In this document: piece after piece, positions 16,698-24,515 of the stretch
How the letters are laid out: the number at the start of each line of letters is the position of its first letter
Position numbering within the stretch: position 1 is the stretch's first letter
Position numbers and translations under genes: made by a program
DNA from: Rhodospirillaceae bacterium UBA6608
GTDB taxonomy: Bacteria; Pseudomonadota; Alphaproteobacteria; Rhodospirillales_A; Casp-alpha2
Length of the DNA: 29,649 bases
Assembly: GCA_002433335.1 (NCBI GenBank)
Contig: DJHY01000287.1
Coordinates: 1-29,649 of the forward strand
Reading direction: 5' to 3'
The notes under the pieces: generated by a model
What the model saw: the letters and a program-made list of their open reading frames with translations, nothing else
What the model was told of the DNA's origin: nothing
Database searches by the model: none

Positions 16698-18644
16698 GTG
16701 ACGACGACGGCGGACGATCAGGACAAGGATGCGGCGGACGTGATCGCCGACGACCTTGCCGGCGCGGCTTCGGCGGCCCAGGGAGCTGCCGTCATCGCCG
16801 AGCACCTGAAGACCCTGCCCGGTAGCCCCGGCGTCTATCGGATGCTCGCCGCCGACGGCTCGGTCCTATACGTCGGCAAGGCCAAGGATTTGAAGAAGCG
16901 GGTCGCGGCCTATACCGCGCCCGAACGGCAGCCGATCCGCATTCAGCGGATGATCTCCCTGACCAAGGACATGGAATTCGTGACGACCACGACAGAGGCC
17001 GAGGCCCTGTTGCTGGAGTCCAACCTGATCAAGCGCTACGCCCCGCGCTACAACATCCTTCTGCGCGACGACAAGTCGTTCCCCTATATCCTGGTCACCG
17101 GCGATCACGATTACCCCCAGGTGGTGAAATACCGGGGGGCGAAGTCGCGCACCGGAGATTACTTCGGTCCCTTCGCCTCCGTCTGGGCGGTCAACGATGC
17201 GCTTAACGTGTTGCAGCGGGCGTTCCTGCTGCGGTCCTGTTCGGATCATGTGTTCTCGGGCCGGACCCGGCCCTGCCTGCTGTATCAAATCAAGCGCTGT
17301 TCGGGCCCCTGCGTGGAGCGAATTTCGAAACAGGACTATGGCGAGCTTGTCGCCCAGGCGCGGGCGTTCCTGACCGGCGACAGCAAGGCCGTGCAGCAGG
17401 ACCTGTCGCGGCAGATGCAGGACGCCTCGGACGCGTTGGAGTTCGAGCAGGCGGCTCAGTTCCGCGACCGGATCCAGGCGATGACCCGGATTCAGGCCCA
17501 TCAGGATATCAACATCCGCACGGTCGGCGATGCCGATGTCGTCGCCGCCCATCGTCAGGGCGGACAGACCTGCGTGCAGGTGTTCTTCTTCCGCACCGGG
17601 GCTAACTTCGGCAACCGCGCCTATTTCCCCAGCCATGCGCCCGAAGATGAGATGGGCGACGTGCTGGAAGCCTTCCTGGGGCAGTTCTATGCCCGGGCCC
17701 AGCCGCCCAAGACAGTGATCCTCAGCCACGATCTGCCGAACAAGGAGCTGATCGAGGATGCCTTGTCCGTGCGGGCCGAACGGCGGGTGCAAGTCGTCGT
17801 GCCGACGCGCGGCGACAAACGCAAGATGGTCGACCATGCCCTGAACAACGCCAAGGAAGCGCTTAGCCGCCGGATGTCGGAAAGCGCCACCCAGCGTCGC
17901 CTGCTCGAAGGGTTGGCGGATGCCCTGGGCCTGGACGGCACGCCGGACCGGATCGAGGTCTACGACAACAGCCACGTCGGCGGGACCAAGGCGGTGGGTG
18001 GGATGATCGTCGCCGGGCCGGACGGTTTCGAAAAGGGCGCCTACCGCAAGTTCAATATCAAGGGCGCTGCCAACGTCCCGGAAACGGGGGGCAAGGGTTT
18101 CGCCCCCGGTGACGACTACGCAATGATGCGCGAGGTTCTAACCCGGCGTTTTTCCCGCGCCCTGAAGGAAGACCCCGAACGCGCCGAAGGCCAATGGCCG
18201 GACTTGATCCTGATCGACGGCGGCAAGGGGCAGCTCGGCATCGCCATGGAGGTCTTCGAGGACCTGGGGATCGAGGACGTGTCCCTGGCGGCGATCGCCA
18301 AGGGGCCGGACCGCAACGCCGGGCGCGAGCGGATCTTTCTGCCTGACGGGCGCGAAATCGCCCTGAAGCCCCAGGACCCGGTGCTCTATTTCCTGCAGCG
18401 CCTGCGCGACGAGGCCCATCGCTTTGCTATCGGCGCGCACCGGACCCGCCGGGCCAAGGCTATTCATACTTCGCGCCTGGATGACGTGCCCGGCATCGGG
18501 GCGCAGCGTAAACGCGCCCTGTTGCATCACTTCGGCCATGCCAAGGCGGTCGAGGAAGCCCGCCCCGAGGATTTGGCCGCCGTCGATGGCATTTCAAAGT
18601 CCATGGCGCGTAAGATTTATGACTGGTTTCATCCCGACGACTGA
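16698..18644 (+). CDS. uvrC: Excinuclease ABC subunit C
   Basis: Nuclease subunit of nucleotide-excision repair; it cuts on both sides of a lesion in the UvrB-DNA complex. GTG 16698 has an AGCGGAG Shine-Dalgarno 8 bases upstream. After an acidic N-terminal extension of about 35 residues comes the GIY-YIG nuclease domain (PGVYRM at 44-49; LYVGKAKDLKKR near 57-68). A UVR domain that contacts UvrB follows (about 230-265; LEFEQAAQFRDRI). The RNase H-like 5' nuclease domain begins with IEVYDNSHVGGT and includes LILIDGGKGQL. The C-terminal helix-hairpin-helix pair (about 590-648) has DDVPGIGAQRKRALL. The length of 648 residues is normal. No alphaproteobacterial LexA box (GTTC-N7-GTTC) was seen upstream. 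Confidence 0.97.
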   Translation: MTTTADDQDKDAADVIADDLAGAASAAQGAAVIAEHLKTLPGSPGVYRMLAADGSVLYVGKAKDLKKRVAAYTAPERQPIRIQRMISLTKDMEFVTTTTEAEALLLESNLIKRYAPRYNILLRDDKSFPYILVTGDHDYPQVVKYRGAKSRTGDYFGPFASVWAVNDALNVLQRAFLLRSCSDHVFSGRTRPCLLYQIKRCSGPCVERISKQDYGELVAQARAFLTGDSKAVQQDLSRQMQDASDALEFEQAAQFRDRIQAMTRIQAHQDINIRTVGDADVVAAHRQGGQTCVQVFFFRTGANFGNRAYFPSHAPEDEMGDVLEAFLGQFYARAQPPKTVILSHDLPNKELIEDALSVRAERRVQVVVPTRGDKRKMVDHALNNAKEALSRRMSESATQRRLLEGLADALGLDGTPDRIEVYDNSHVGGTKAVGGMIVAGPDGFEKGAYRKFNIKGAANVPETGGKGFAPGDDYAMMREVLTRRFSRALKEDPERAEGQWPDLILIDGGKGQLGIAMEVFEDLGIEDVSLAAIAKGPDRNAGRERIFLPDGREIALKPQDPVLYFLQRLRDEAHRFAIGAHRTRRAKAIHTSRLDDVPGIGAQRKRALLHHFGHAKAVEEARPEDLAAVDGISKSMARKIYDWFHPDD

Positions 18645-18755
18645 TGTGGTTGAATGCGCTCCGCCGGTCGCGGCGCGTATCGATCAATGCGCGGGGTGAT
18701 CGGCACGGGGGCGGTTGCGCCGGGACGGACCCGGCGCGCCGAAACGGAGACATCT

Positions 18756-19370
18756 TTGCTTAGCCAACTGCCCAATCTGCTGACCTTGTCCCGCATCGCC
18801 GCCATTCCGGTGGTGGTCTGCCTGATGCTGTTCGTGGACCCGCCGTTGGGCAACTGGCTGGCCTTCGGGGTGTATTGCTATGCCTCGATCACGGATTTCT
18901 TCGACGGCTACCTGGCCCGCGCCTGGGAACAGCAGTCATCCTTGGGCCGGTTCCTGGACCCCATCGCCGACAAGCTGCTGATTTCGGCGCTGTTGCTGAC
19001 CCTGGTTGGGGTCGACCGCTTTGCCGCCGTCCATATCCTGCCCGCTGCGGTGATCCTGTGCCGGGAGATTTTGGTCTCCGGCCTGCGTGAGTTCCTGGCG
19101 TCGGCCCGCGTCGGCATGCCGGTCTCGACGCTCGCGAAATGGAAGACCACAGTGCAAATTCTGGCCCTGGGCTTCCTGATCGTCGGCCCCGCCGGCCCGG
19201 ATTTCGGCCCCCTGACCACGACCGAAGTCGGGATATACGGCCTATGGATCGCGGCTTTGCTGACCCTGGTCACCGGGGCGGATTACCTGTGGGCCGGGTT
19301 GCGCCATATCCGCCGCGCCGATGCCGCCAAAGCTGCGGGAAATGCCCCGCAAGGCGCTGAAAACCGTTGA
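18756..19370 (+). CDS. pgsA: CDP-diacylglycerol-glycerol-3-phosphate 3-phosphatidyltransferase
   Basis: Integral membrane enzyme that makes phosphatidylglycerol phosphate from CDP-diacylglycerol and glycerol 3-phosphate. The CDP-alcohol phosphotransferase signature DGYLAR...G...D...D reads complete in DFFDGYLARAW and LGRFLDPIADK. Several membrane helices follow. TTG 18756 is chosen as start: it has an ACGGAGA Shine-Dalgarno 7 bases upstream and begins LLSQLPNLLTLSRI, the usual PgsA N-terminus. A reading from ATG 18654 would add 34 atypical residues. The length is then 204. It follows uvrC, a frequent alphaproteobacterial arrangement. Confidence 0.93.
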   Translation: MLSQLPNLLTLSRIAAIPVVVCLMLFVDPPLGNWLAFGVYCYASITDFFDGYLARAWEQQSSLGRFLDPIADKLLISALLLTLVGVDRFAAVHILPAAVILCREILVSGLREFLASARVGMPVSTLAKWKTTVQILALGFLIVGPAGPDFGPLTTTEVGIYGLWIAALLTLVTGADYLWAGLRHIRRADAAKAAGNAPQGAENR

Positions 19371-19443
19371 ATTTTGTGCCATAGTCCCCAATATCAACGG
19401 CTCGCCGGTGGGGCGGCATAAGAACACCAAGGGAAGCGGCGGC

Positions 19444-19989
19444 ATGAAGGTTTTCGGCCTGGTCGGGTGGAGCGGCAGTGGGAAAACGACCCTGTTGGTG
19501 CGTCTGATCCCCGAGCTGACCGCACGGGGCCTGACCGTTTCGACCATGAAGCACACCCACCATAATTTCGATATCGATCAAAAGGGTAAGGACTCGTACG
19601 AGCACCGCGCCGCCGGGGCGACCGAAGTCATGCTGACATCGGGCAAGCGTTGGGTGCTGCAGCGGGAATTTCGCGACGGGCCCGAGCCGGACATGGACGA
19701 CCTGATCGCCCGCATGGCCCCGGTCGACCTGATCCTGATCGAAGGTTTCAAAAGCCACCGCCATGCCAAGGTCGAAGTCTTTCGCCGTGAGGTCGGCAAA
19801 GACCTGATCGCCGCCGGGGACGACAGCATCGTCGCCGTGGCGTCGACCGGCGCGGTTTCGGAGGCATCCTGTCCGGTCTTGGATTTGGACGACGTGCCGG
19901 CCATCGCCGATTTCATCATGGCGCATTGCGGGCTGACGGCGTCCGATGCGCCGCAGGACGGATCGAAGGTACGCCATGGCGCAGCTTAA
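19444..19989 (+). CDS. mobB: Molybdopterin-guanine dinucleotide biosynthesis protein B
   Basis: GTP-binding adaptor that aids MobA in converting Moco to its guanine dinucleotide form. The Walker A motif GWSGSGKTT is at residues 8-16, right after MKVFGLV. TMKHTHHNFDID and the DSYEHRAAGA block are MobB hallmarks, and LILIEGFKSHRHAKVEV is the family's second signature. ATG 19444 has AAGGGAAG upstream; an upstream ATG in frame would add a non-conserved leader. The length is 181 residues. The end overlaps moeA by 14 bases, indicating co-translation. Confidence 0.95.
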   Translation: MKVFGLVGWSGSGKTTLLVRLIPELTARGLTVSTMKHTHHNFDIDQKGKDSYEHRAAGATEVMLTSGKRWVLQREFRDGPEPDMDDLIARMAPVDLILIEGFKSHRHAKVEVFRREVGKDLIAAGDDSIVAVASTGAVSEASCPVLDLDDVPAIADFIMAHCGLTASDAPQDGSKVRHGAA

Positions 19990-21256
19990 GGACGATTGCT
20001 TCGCCTTCGACGGCGGCCTGATGCCGGTGGACGATGCCCTGACGGCCCTGCGGGACCGGGTGACCTGCGTCGCCGAAACCGAGAGTGTTTCCCTGCGCGC
20101 GGCCCTGGGCCGGGTCCTGGCCGAAGACGTGGCATCGCCCCGCAACGTGCCGCCGCACGACAATTCCGCCGTCGATGGCTATGCCGTTTATTTCGACGAT
20201 CTGAGCACCGAAGACGAAACGCGCCTGCCCCTGGGCGGGCGGATCGCGGCGGGCCATCCGTTGAAGGGCGCGGCCCTGCGTGGCCATGCCTATCAAATCT
20301 TTACCGGCGCGCCGATGCCCGTGGGCCCGGACGGAACGCAGGCCGATGGACCGGATACGGTCTTCATGGCCGAGGACGCGATCCCCGAGGGGGATACGGT
20401 GATTTTGCCTGCGGGCCTGAAGAAAGGCTCCAACCGGCGCTTCGCGGGGGAAGACGTGAAGCAAGGTGATATGATCCTGCGCACGGGTCAGAGCCTTCGG
20501 GCCCAGGAAATCGGCCTTGCGGCCTCGGTCGGGCGCAATGCGCTGACCGTCCGCAAACGCTTGCGCGTGGCGGTGTTCTCGACCGGCGATGAAGTCCGCG
20601 ACCCGGGGCAGGAGGGTATCGAGGACGGCTGCATTTTCGACGCCAACCGCTATACGGTGATGAGCCTGTTGGATGGCCTGGGCTGCGCGGTCACGGACCT
20701 GGGTATCTTGCCGGATGATCAGGCGGTGATCGCCGAGGCCTTGGCCAAGGCAGCATCGGGCCATGACCTTCTGGTCACCTCGGGTGGGGTCTCCGCCGGC
20801 GAGGAAGATCACGTCAAGGCAGCGGTGGAAAGCCGGGGCAGCCTGCATTTCTGGCGGCTGGCCATCAAACCGGGACGGCCGATCGCCCTGGGGCAGGTCG
20901 ATGGTACGGCCTTTGTCGGTCTGCCCGGCAACCCGGTGGCGGCGATGGTGACCTTCATGGTGATCGCCCGACCGTTGATCCTGATGCTGACGGGGGCGTC
21001 CGAGACCGATGCGCCGCGCTTTCAGGTCAAGGTCGGCTTTCCTTATAAGAAGAAGTCGGGTCGGCGCGAATGGGCGCGGGCCAAGCTGGTATGGAACGGC
21101 CACGGCATGCCCGTGGCGGAGAAGCGGCATTCGTCCGGCGCGGGTATTCTGACCTCGATGGTCGATGCCGACGGCTTGGTCGAATTGCCTGAAGACGTAA
21201 CTGAATTGAAAGAGGGCGCGATCGTCGATTTCCTGCCCTTCCGCGAGGTAACCTGA
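19976..21256 (+). CDS. moeA: Molybdopterin molybdenumtransferase MoeA
   Basis: Inserts molybdenum into adenylylated molybdopterin to form Moco. ATG 19976 (MAQLKDDCF) has GAAGGT upstream and lies within the 3' end of mobB. The four-domain layout is visible. PPHDNSAVDGYAV near the N-terminus binds substrate, and NRRFAGEDVKQGD lies in the inserted domain. The MoCF-like central domain has FSTGDEV, FDANRY and LLVTSGGVSAGEED, followed by FVGLPGNPVAAMVTF. The C-terminal barrel domain ends near DFLPF. The length of 426 residues is typical. The stop abuts the moaD ATG with no gap. Confidence 0.96.
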   Translation: MAQLKDDCFAFDGGLMPVDDALTALRDRVTCVAETESVSLRAALGRVLAEDVASPRNVPPHDNSAVDGYAVYFDDLSTEDETRLPLGGRIAAGHPLKGAALRGHAYQIFTGAPMPVGPDGTQADGPDTVFMAEDAIPEGDTVILPAGLKKGSNRRFAGEDVKQGDMILRTGQSLRAQEIGLAASVGRNALTVRKRLRVAVFSTGDEVRDPGQEGIEDGCIFDANRYTVMSLLDGLGCAVTDLGILPDDQAVIAEALAKAASGHDLLVTSGGVSAGEEDHVKAAVESRGSLHFWRLAIKPGRPIALGQVDGTAFVGLPGNPVAAMVTFMVIARPLILMLTGASETDAPRFQVKVGFPYKKKSGRREWARAKLVWNGHGMPVAEKRHSSGAGILTSMVDADGLVELPEDVTELKEGAIVDFLPFREVT

Positions 21257-21520
21257 ATGAGCGCGCCCGTAAAACTGTTGTATTTCGCCTGGTTGCGGGA
21301 AAAGGCCGGGGTCGGTGAGGAAGATGTTTTGCCGCCGGCCGAGGTCGCGACCGTGGCCGATCTGGTCGACTGGCTGGTCGCGCGGGGCGGCGGCTATGCC
21401 GAGGCCTTCGGCGATCGCAAGGTCGTGCGTGTCGCGGTCAATCAGGAATATGTTAATCTGGACTATCCCGTGGCGGCGGGCGACGAGGTCGCGTTCTTTC
21501 CGCCGGTCACGGGCGGCTGA
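21257..21520 (+). CDS. moaD: Molybdopterin synthase small subunit MoaD
   Basis: Ubiquitin-fold sulfur carrier that delivers thiocarboxylate sulfur to MoaE for molybdopterin synthesis. The 87-residue product starts VKLLYFAWLREKAGV and ends in the diagnostic FFPPVTGG, whose terminal Gly-Gly is adenylylated by MoeB. The start codon directly follows the moeA stop. An AGGTAA-type Shine-Dalgarno lies in the moeA end. Confidence 0.95.
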   Translation: MSAPVKLLYFAWLREKAGVGEEDVLPPAEVATVADLVDWLVARGGGYAEAFGDRKVVRVAVNQEYVNLDYPVAAGDEVAFFPPVTGG

Positions 21521-21537
21521 CAGGACAGGGTGCCGCC

Positions 21538-22008
21538 ATGATCCGGGTGCAGAAAGACGATTTCGATCTTGCCGCCGAGTTGAAGGCGCTGACCGCCGGG
21601 AACCACGGTATCGGCGGGTTGTGCTCGTTCGTCGGGCTGGTTCGGGACATGGCAGGTGGCGAAACCATTGGCGCGATGACCCTCGAACACTATCCCGGCA
21701 TGACCGAAAAGGAATTGGCGCGGATCGAGGCCGAAGCGAACGCGCGCTGGCCCCTGGACGCGACATTGATCATTCATCGCTACGGCCGGTTGGAGCCGGG
21801 GGATCAGATCGTATTGGTCGCGGCGGCGTCGGCCCATCGCGAAGCGGCGTTCGAAGCCTGCCATTTCCTGATCGATTTTCTGAAAACCAAGGCCCCGTTC
21901 TGGAAATTGGAAGATACGCCGGGCGGCGGCCAATGGGTCGATGCCCGCGACAGCGACGACGCGGCGGCGGCCCGATGGGTGCAATCGCCGGAAAAGGCCG
22001 CTGAGTGA
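21538..22008 (+). CDS. moaE: Molybdopterin synthase catalytic subunit MoaE
   Basis: Large subunit of molybdopterin synthase, converting precursor Z (cPMP) to molybdopterin with two MoaD thiocarboxylates. The 156-residue protein has GGLCSFVGLVRDMAGG, LEHYPGMTEKEL, IIHRYGRLEPGDQIV and AHREAAFEACHFLIDFLK, with the catalytic lysines in KTKAPFWKLE. The C-terminus is about 15 residues longer than in E. coli and Ala/Asp-rich. It lies 17 bases after moaD, and its stop overlaps the next gene's GTG (GTGA). Confidence 0.96.
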   Translation: MIRVQKDDFDLAAELKALTAGNHGIGGLCSFVGLVRDMAGGETIGAMTLEHYPGMTEKELARIEAEANARWPLDATLIIHRYGRLEPGDQIVLVAAASAHREAAFEACHFLIDFLKTKAPFWKLEDTPGGGQWVDARDSDDAAAARWVQSPEKAAE

Positions 22009-22685
22009 CGGCCCCGGTGGAAACGCTCGCCGCCGATATCCGGCCCCAGGATATCGATGCGGTGTTCTTCGATTTCGACGGCGTGATCGTGGAATCGAAC
22101 GAGGTCAAGGTCGAAGCCTTTCGCCGCATGTACGAACCCTATGGAGCGGGCGTGGTCGAGCAGGTCGTTGCCGAACATCTACGCCATGAAGGGGTGTCGC
22201 GGGTGGTCAAGCTGCGGCGGTTTCATTCCGAATTCCTGGGCATCGAATTGGATGACGACGGTTTGGCCGAACTGGCGCAGGCCTATTCGGAAATGGTCGA
22301 GGACGTCGTCGTCGGCTGCGATGGGGTGCCGGGTGCGGTCGAAGCCTTGGAGGCCTGGGCCGGACATTGTCCGCTTTACGTCGTGTCGGGTACGCCGCAG
22401 GAGGAATTGCGGCGGATCGCCGAGCGGCGCGGTCTGAGCGGATATTTCCGCACGGTCTACGGCTCGCCCCGGGTAAAGACGGATATCGTCGGCACGGAGC
22501 TGGCCGAGATCGGCGTTAGCCCCGGCCGGGCTCTGTTCGTTGGCGATTCGACCACCGATTTCGATTGCGCCCAGGCGGTGGGAACGCACTTTCTGGGGCG
22601 TGTGCCGCGCTGGCGGGAAAGCCCATTCCCGTCAGGCACGGCGGTATTTGAAGACATGTGGCCCTTGGCCCGCGCCGGCGGGTAG
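22005..22685 (+). CDS. HAD-superfamily hydrolase (phosphoglycolate-phosphatase-like)
   Basis: Probable small-molecule phosphatase of 226 residues, GTG start. All four HAD motifs are present: FFDFDGVIVES with nucleophile D23 and acid D25, VVSGTP (motif II Ser or Thr), the Lys in SPRVKTDIV, and FVGDSTTDFDCA (motif IV). A helical cap lies between motifs I and II, placing it in the HAD-IA group. The 4-base overlap with moaE suggests co-expression with Moco genes, but no Moco role is known for it. Substrate unassigned. Confidence 0.85.
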   Translation: MTAPVETLAADIRPQDIDAVFFDFDGVIVESNEVKVEAFRRMYEPYGAGVVEQVVAEHLRHEGVSRVVKLRRFHSEFLGIELDDDGLAELAQAYSEMVEDVVVGCDGVPGAVEALEAWAGHCPLYVVSGTPQEELRRIAERRGLSGYFRTVYGSPRVKTDIVGTELAEIGVSPGRALFVGDSTTDFDCAQAVGTHFLGRVPRWRESPFPSGTAVFEDMWPLARAGG

Positions 22686-22708
22686 GGGGCGTAGACGGAA
22701 GGAACGCC

Positions 22709-23539
22709 ATGAGCGACGGCGACGATCTGGACCGGGGTTATCACCCCTCCGCAGCCTACCTGAATACCCGGTTTCTCAACTCGCCCTCGGCCCGTGGCCT
22801 GCGCATTCTGTCGGAATATGTCGAACCGGAAGCCCGCTTTCGCAATTACGACATTGCTGACACGTTGGTGTTTTTCGGATCGGCACGCATCCTTCCCAAA
22901 GACGAAGCCGAGCGCCGATTGCAGGCAGCCCGCGACCATGGCGGCGATGTCGCCCGGGCGGAGATGGCCGTGACGATGTCGCGTTATTACGAAGAGGCGC
23001 GGGAACTGGCCAATCGCCTGACCACGTGGTCGAAGGGCCTGTCCTGCACCCAGAAGCGCTTTATCGTCTGCTCGGGCGGTGGCCCGGGAATCATGGAGGC
23101 CGCGAACCGCGGCGCATCGGAAGCAGGCGGGATGAACGTCGGTCTGGGTATTTCCCTACCGCACGAGCAACACCCCAATCCCTACATCACCCGCTCGCTG
23201 AGTTTCGAGTTCCATTACTTCTTCATGCGCAAGCTGTGGTTCATGTACCTGGCCAAGGCGATGATCGTGTTTCCGGGCGGGTTCGGGTCGCTGGACGAAT
23301 TGTTCGAAACGGTGACCCTGGTCCAGACCGGCAAGATCAAAAAGCACATGCCGATCCTGCTGTACGGTAAGGAATTCTGGAACGACGTTCTGAACCTGGA
23401 CGCCCTGGTCAAATACGGCACCGTCGCGGCCGAAGACTTGGACCTTCTGCACATGGTCGATACGGTCGATGAGGCCTTCGAATTCGTCACCGACGAATTG
23501 TCGAAAAGCATGGACCTGCCCGAAGGGCCGTGCCTGTAG
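22709..23539 (+). CDS. LOG-family Rossmann-fold protein (TIGR00730-like)
   Basis: Member of the family once labelled lysine decarboxylase, in which characterised proteins are cytokinin riboside 5'-monophosphate phosphoribohydrolases. The nucleotide-binding SGGGPGIMEAANRGA and the signature PGGFGSLDELFE are clear, with VFFGSARI near the N-terminus. The 276 residues include an N-terminal helical extension of about 60 residues compared with the short plant-type LOG. ATG 22709 has ACGGAAGGA upstream. The gene ends 22 bases from the convergent GntR gene. The true substrate in bacteria is unclear; nucleotide salvage is plausible. Confidence 0.88.
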   Translation: MSDGDDLDRGYHPSAAYLNTRFLNSPSARGLRILSEYVEPEARFRNYDIADTLVFFGSARILPKDEAERRLQAARDHGGDVARAEMAVTMSRYYEEARELANRLTTWSKGLSCTQKRFIVCSGGGPGIMEAANRGASEAGGMNVGLGISLPHEQHPNPYITRSLSFEFHYFFMRKLWFMYLAKAMIVFPGGFGSLDELFETVTLVQTGKIKKHMPILLYGKEFWNDVLNLDALVKYGTVAAEDLDLLHMVDTVDEAFEFVTDELSKSMDLPEGPCL

Positions 23540-23561
23540 GCAGGTTGGCCTTGGGGCTGGC

Positions 23562-24374
23562 CTAAGGACTGGTAGGGGCACCCAGGTCCAGGCGATAGCG
23601 CGTCACCGGGATGAAGTAGTCCTGATAATACATCGGCCTGTCGTCGTGCGCGCAGCCGACCACGTTCAAGATCGAGACCGGCCGATCGTCGGCCCAGCCG
23701 CAAGCCTTTACCGCACGCGCGGGCGGGGCTTCGAAACGCATGACCTGACGCACATGATGAACGGGAACATGATGGCGGCTGGCCATCAGGGATTTAAGGT
23801 TGGCCCCGCGCAGGTCCTCGGTCGAGATATCGACCAGTTCCGGGAACTGTTCGGCCAGGGCGTAGAACCGGTTGAAGACGCCGAACTCGCCGCCGACCTC
23901 CATGATCCGCTCGATACAAACGACCGGGCGCGCGCCCTGGCCCAGATCATCTGACCAGGGGCCGCTGCGCGGGCCGACCCAGCGCCCTAGGATCGTTGTC
24001 GTGACGGGCAGTAAATCTCGCGTGCGGCTTTTCGGGTCGAAAAACCGCATGTGCCAGGGTTCTTCGATGCGTCGACCGATCCCGGCGACCACACTGCCGC
24101 TGCCGCGCCGCCGCTCGATCAGGCCATCGACCACCAATTCACGCAATGCCCGCTGCACCGTGCCCAAGCTGCAGGGCAGGGCGGCGACCCATTCGGCCTC
24201 GGTCGGCAGGCGCGCGCCGACCGGCCAAAATCGCGCCGTAATCGCGTCGCCAATGGCGCGGCGCAGCTTTCCGTGTTTGGGCAGGTCGTCGTCCGCCGGC
24301 CAGAATCGCCGAACGAATTCGGTCATGTCGCCTTGCCCGGAATCTGGCGCGGCATTCGATGCGGTTTGGGTCAT
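23562..24374 (-). CDS. GntR-family transcriptional regulator with UTRA ligand domain
   Basis: DNA-binding repressor of the HutC/UTRA group, 270 residues. The winged helix is at about 30-100: RLPTEAEWVAALPCSLGTVQRALRE... is a standard GntR helix-turn-helix, followed by the wing IERRRGSGSVV. The C-terminal UTRA-like domain (about 115-265) has VVCIERIMEVGGEFGVFN and later DRPMYYQDYFIP, the usual ending of ligand-sensing UTRA folds. ATG 24374 has a GGGAG Shine-Dalgarno. It is divergent from the aconitase X operon, and two overlapping 18-bp palindromes in the shared promoter are its likely operators. Ligand unknown, presumably the pathway substrate. Confidence 0.9.
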   Translation of the reverse strand: MTQTASNAAPDSGQGDMTEFVRRFWPADDDLPKHGKLRRAIGDAITARFWPVGARLPTEAEWVAALPCSLGTVQRALRELVVDGLIERRRGSGSVVAGIGRRIEEPWHMRFFDPKSRTRDLLPVTTTILGRWVGPRSGPWSDDLGQGARPVVCIERIMEVGGEFGVFNRFYALAEQFPELVDISTEDLRGANLKSLMASRHHVPVHHVRQVMRFEAPPARAVKACGWADDRPVSILNVVGCAHDDRPMYYQDYFIPVTRYRLDLGAPTSP

Positions 24375-24428
24375 GATCCGGTGCTCCCGGCTTTCGCCGT
24401 TTGAATCCTTCTAACAGCGGGTCGTACG

Positions 24429-24457
24429 TTGACAAAGAAAAATTACTATGAAGTAAT
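24429..24457 (+). promoter_or_regulatory. Promoter of the aconitase X operon
   Basis: A perfect -35 TTGACA (24429-24434) is followed by a 17-bp spacer and AGTAAT (24452-24457) as -10. Transcription would begin near 24464. The -10 and start region are covered by the palindromic operators. Confidence 0.6.
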
Positions 24458-24472
24458 TACTATAAAGTAATT
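24441..24472. promoter_or_regulatory. Two overlapping palindromic operators (likely GntR sites)
   Basis: AATTACT-ATGA-AGTAATT (24441-24458) and AATTACT-ATAA-AGTAATT (24455-24472) are two near-identical 7-4-7 palindromes that share 4 bases. Their centres are 14 bp apart. They cover the spacer, -10 and start of the predicted aconitase X promoter, in the gap divergent to the GntR gene. This is the layout of a repressor site. Assignment to this GntR protein is inference from position. Confidence 0.7.
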
Positions 24473-24515
24473 GAAAGGGCGCGATGCCGCCCGAAAATGT
24501 CGATAGGGAGGGAGC

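Noticed and set aside
19916..21766. Long minus-strand open frame opposite moeA-moaD-moaE (similar ones at 3201-4445, 7567-9183, 24411-25643, 27651-29075)
   Set aside because: These are antisense shadows common in high-GC DNA: the products are low in recognisable motifs and the opposite strand has confident genes.
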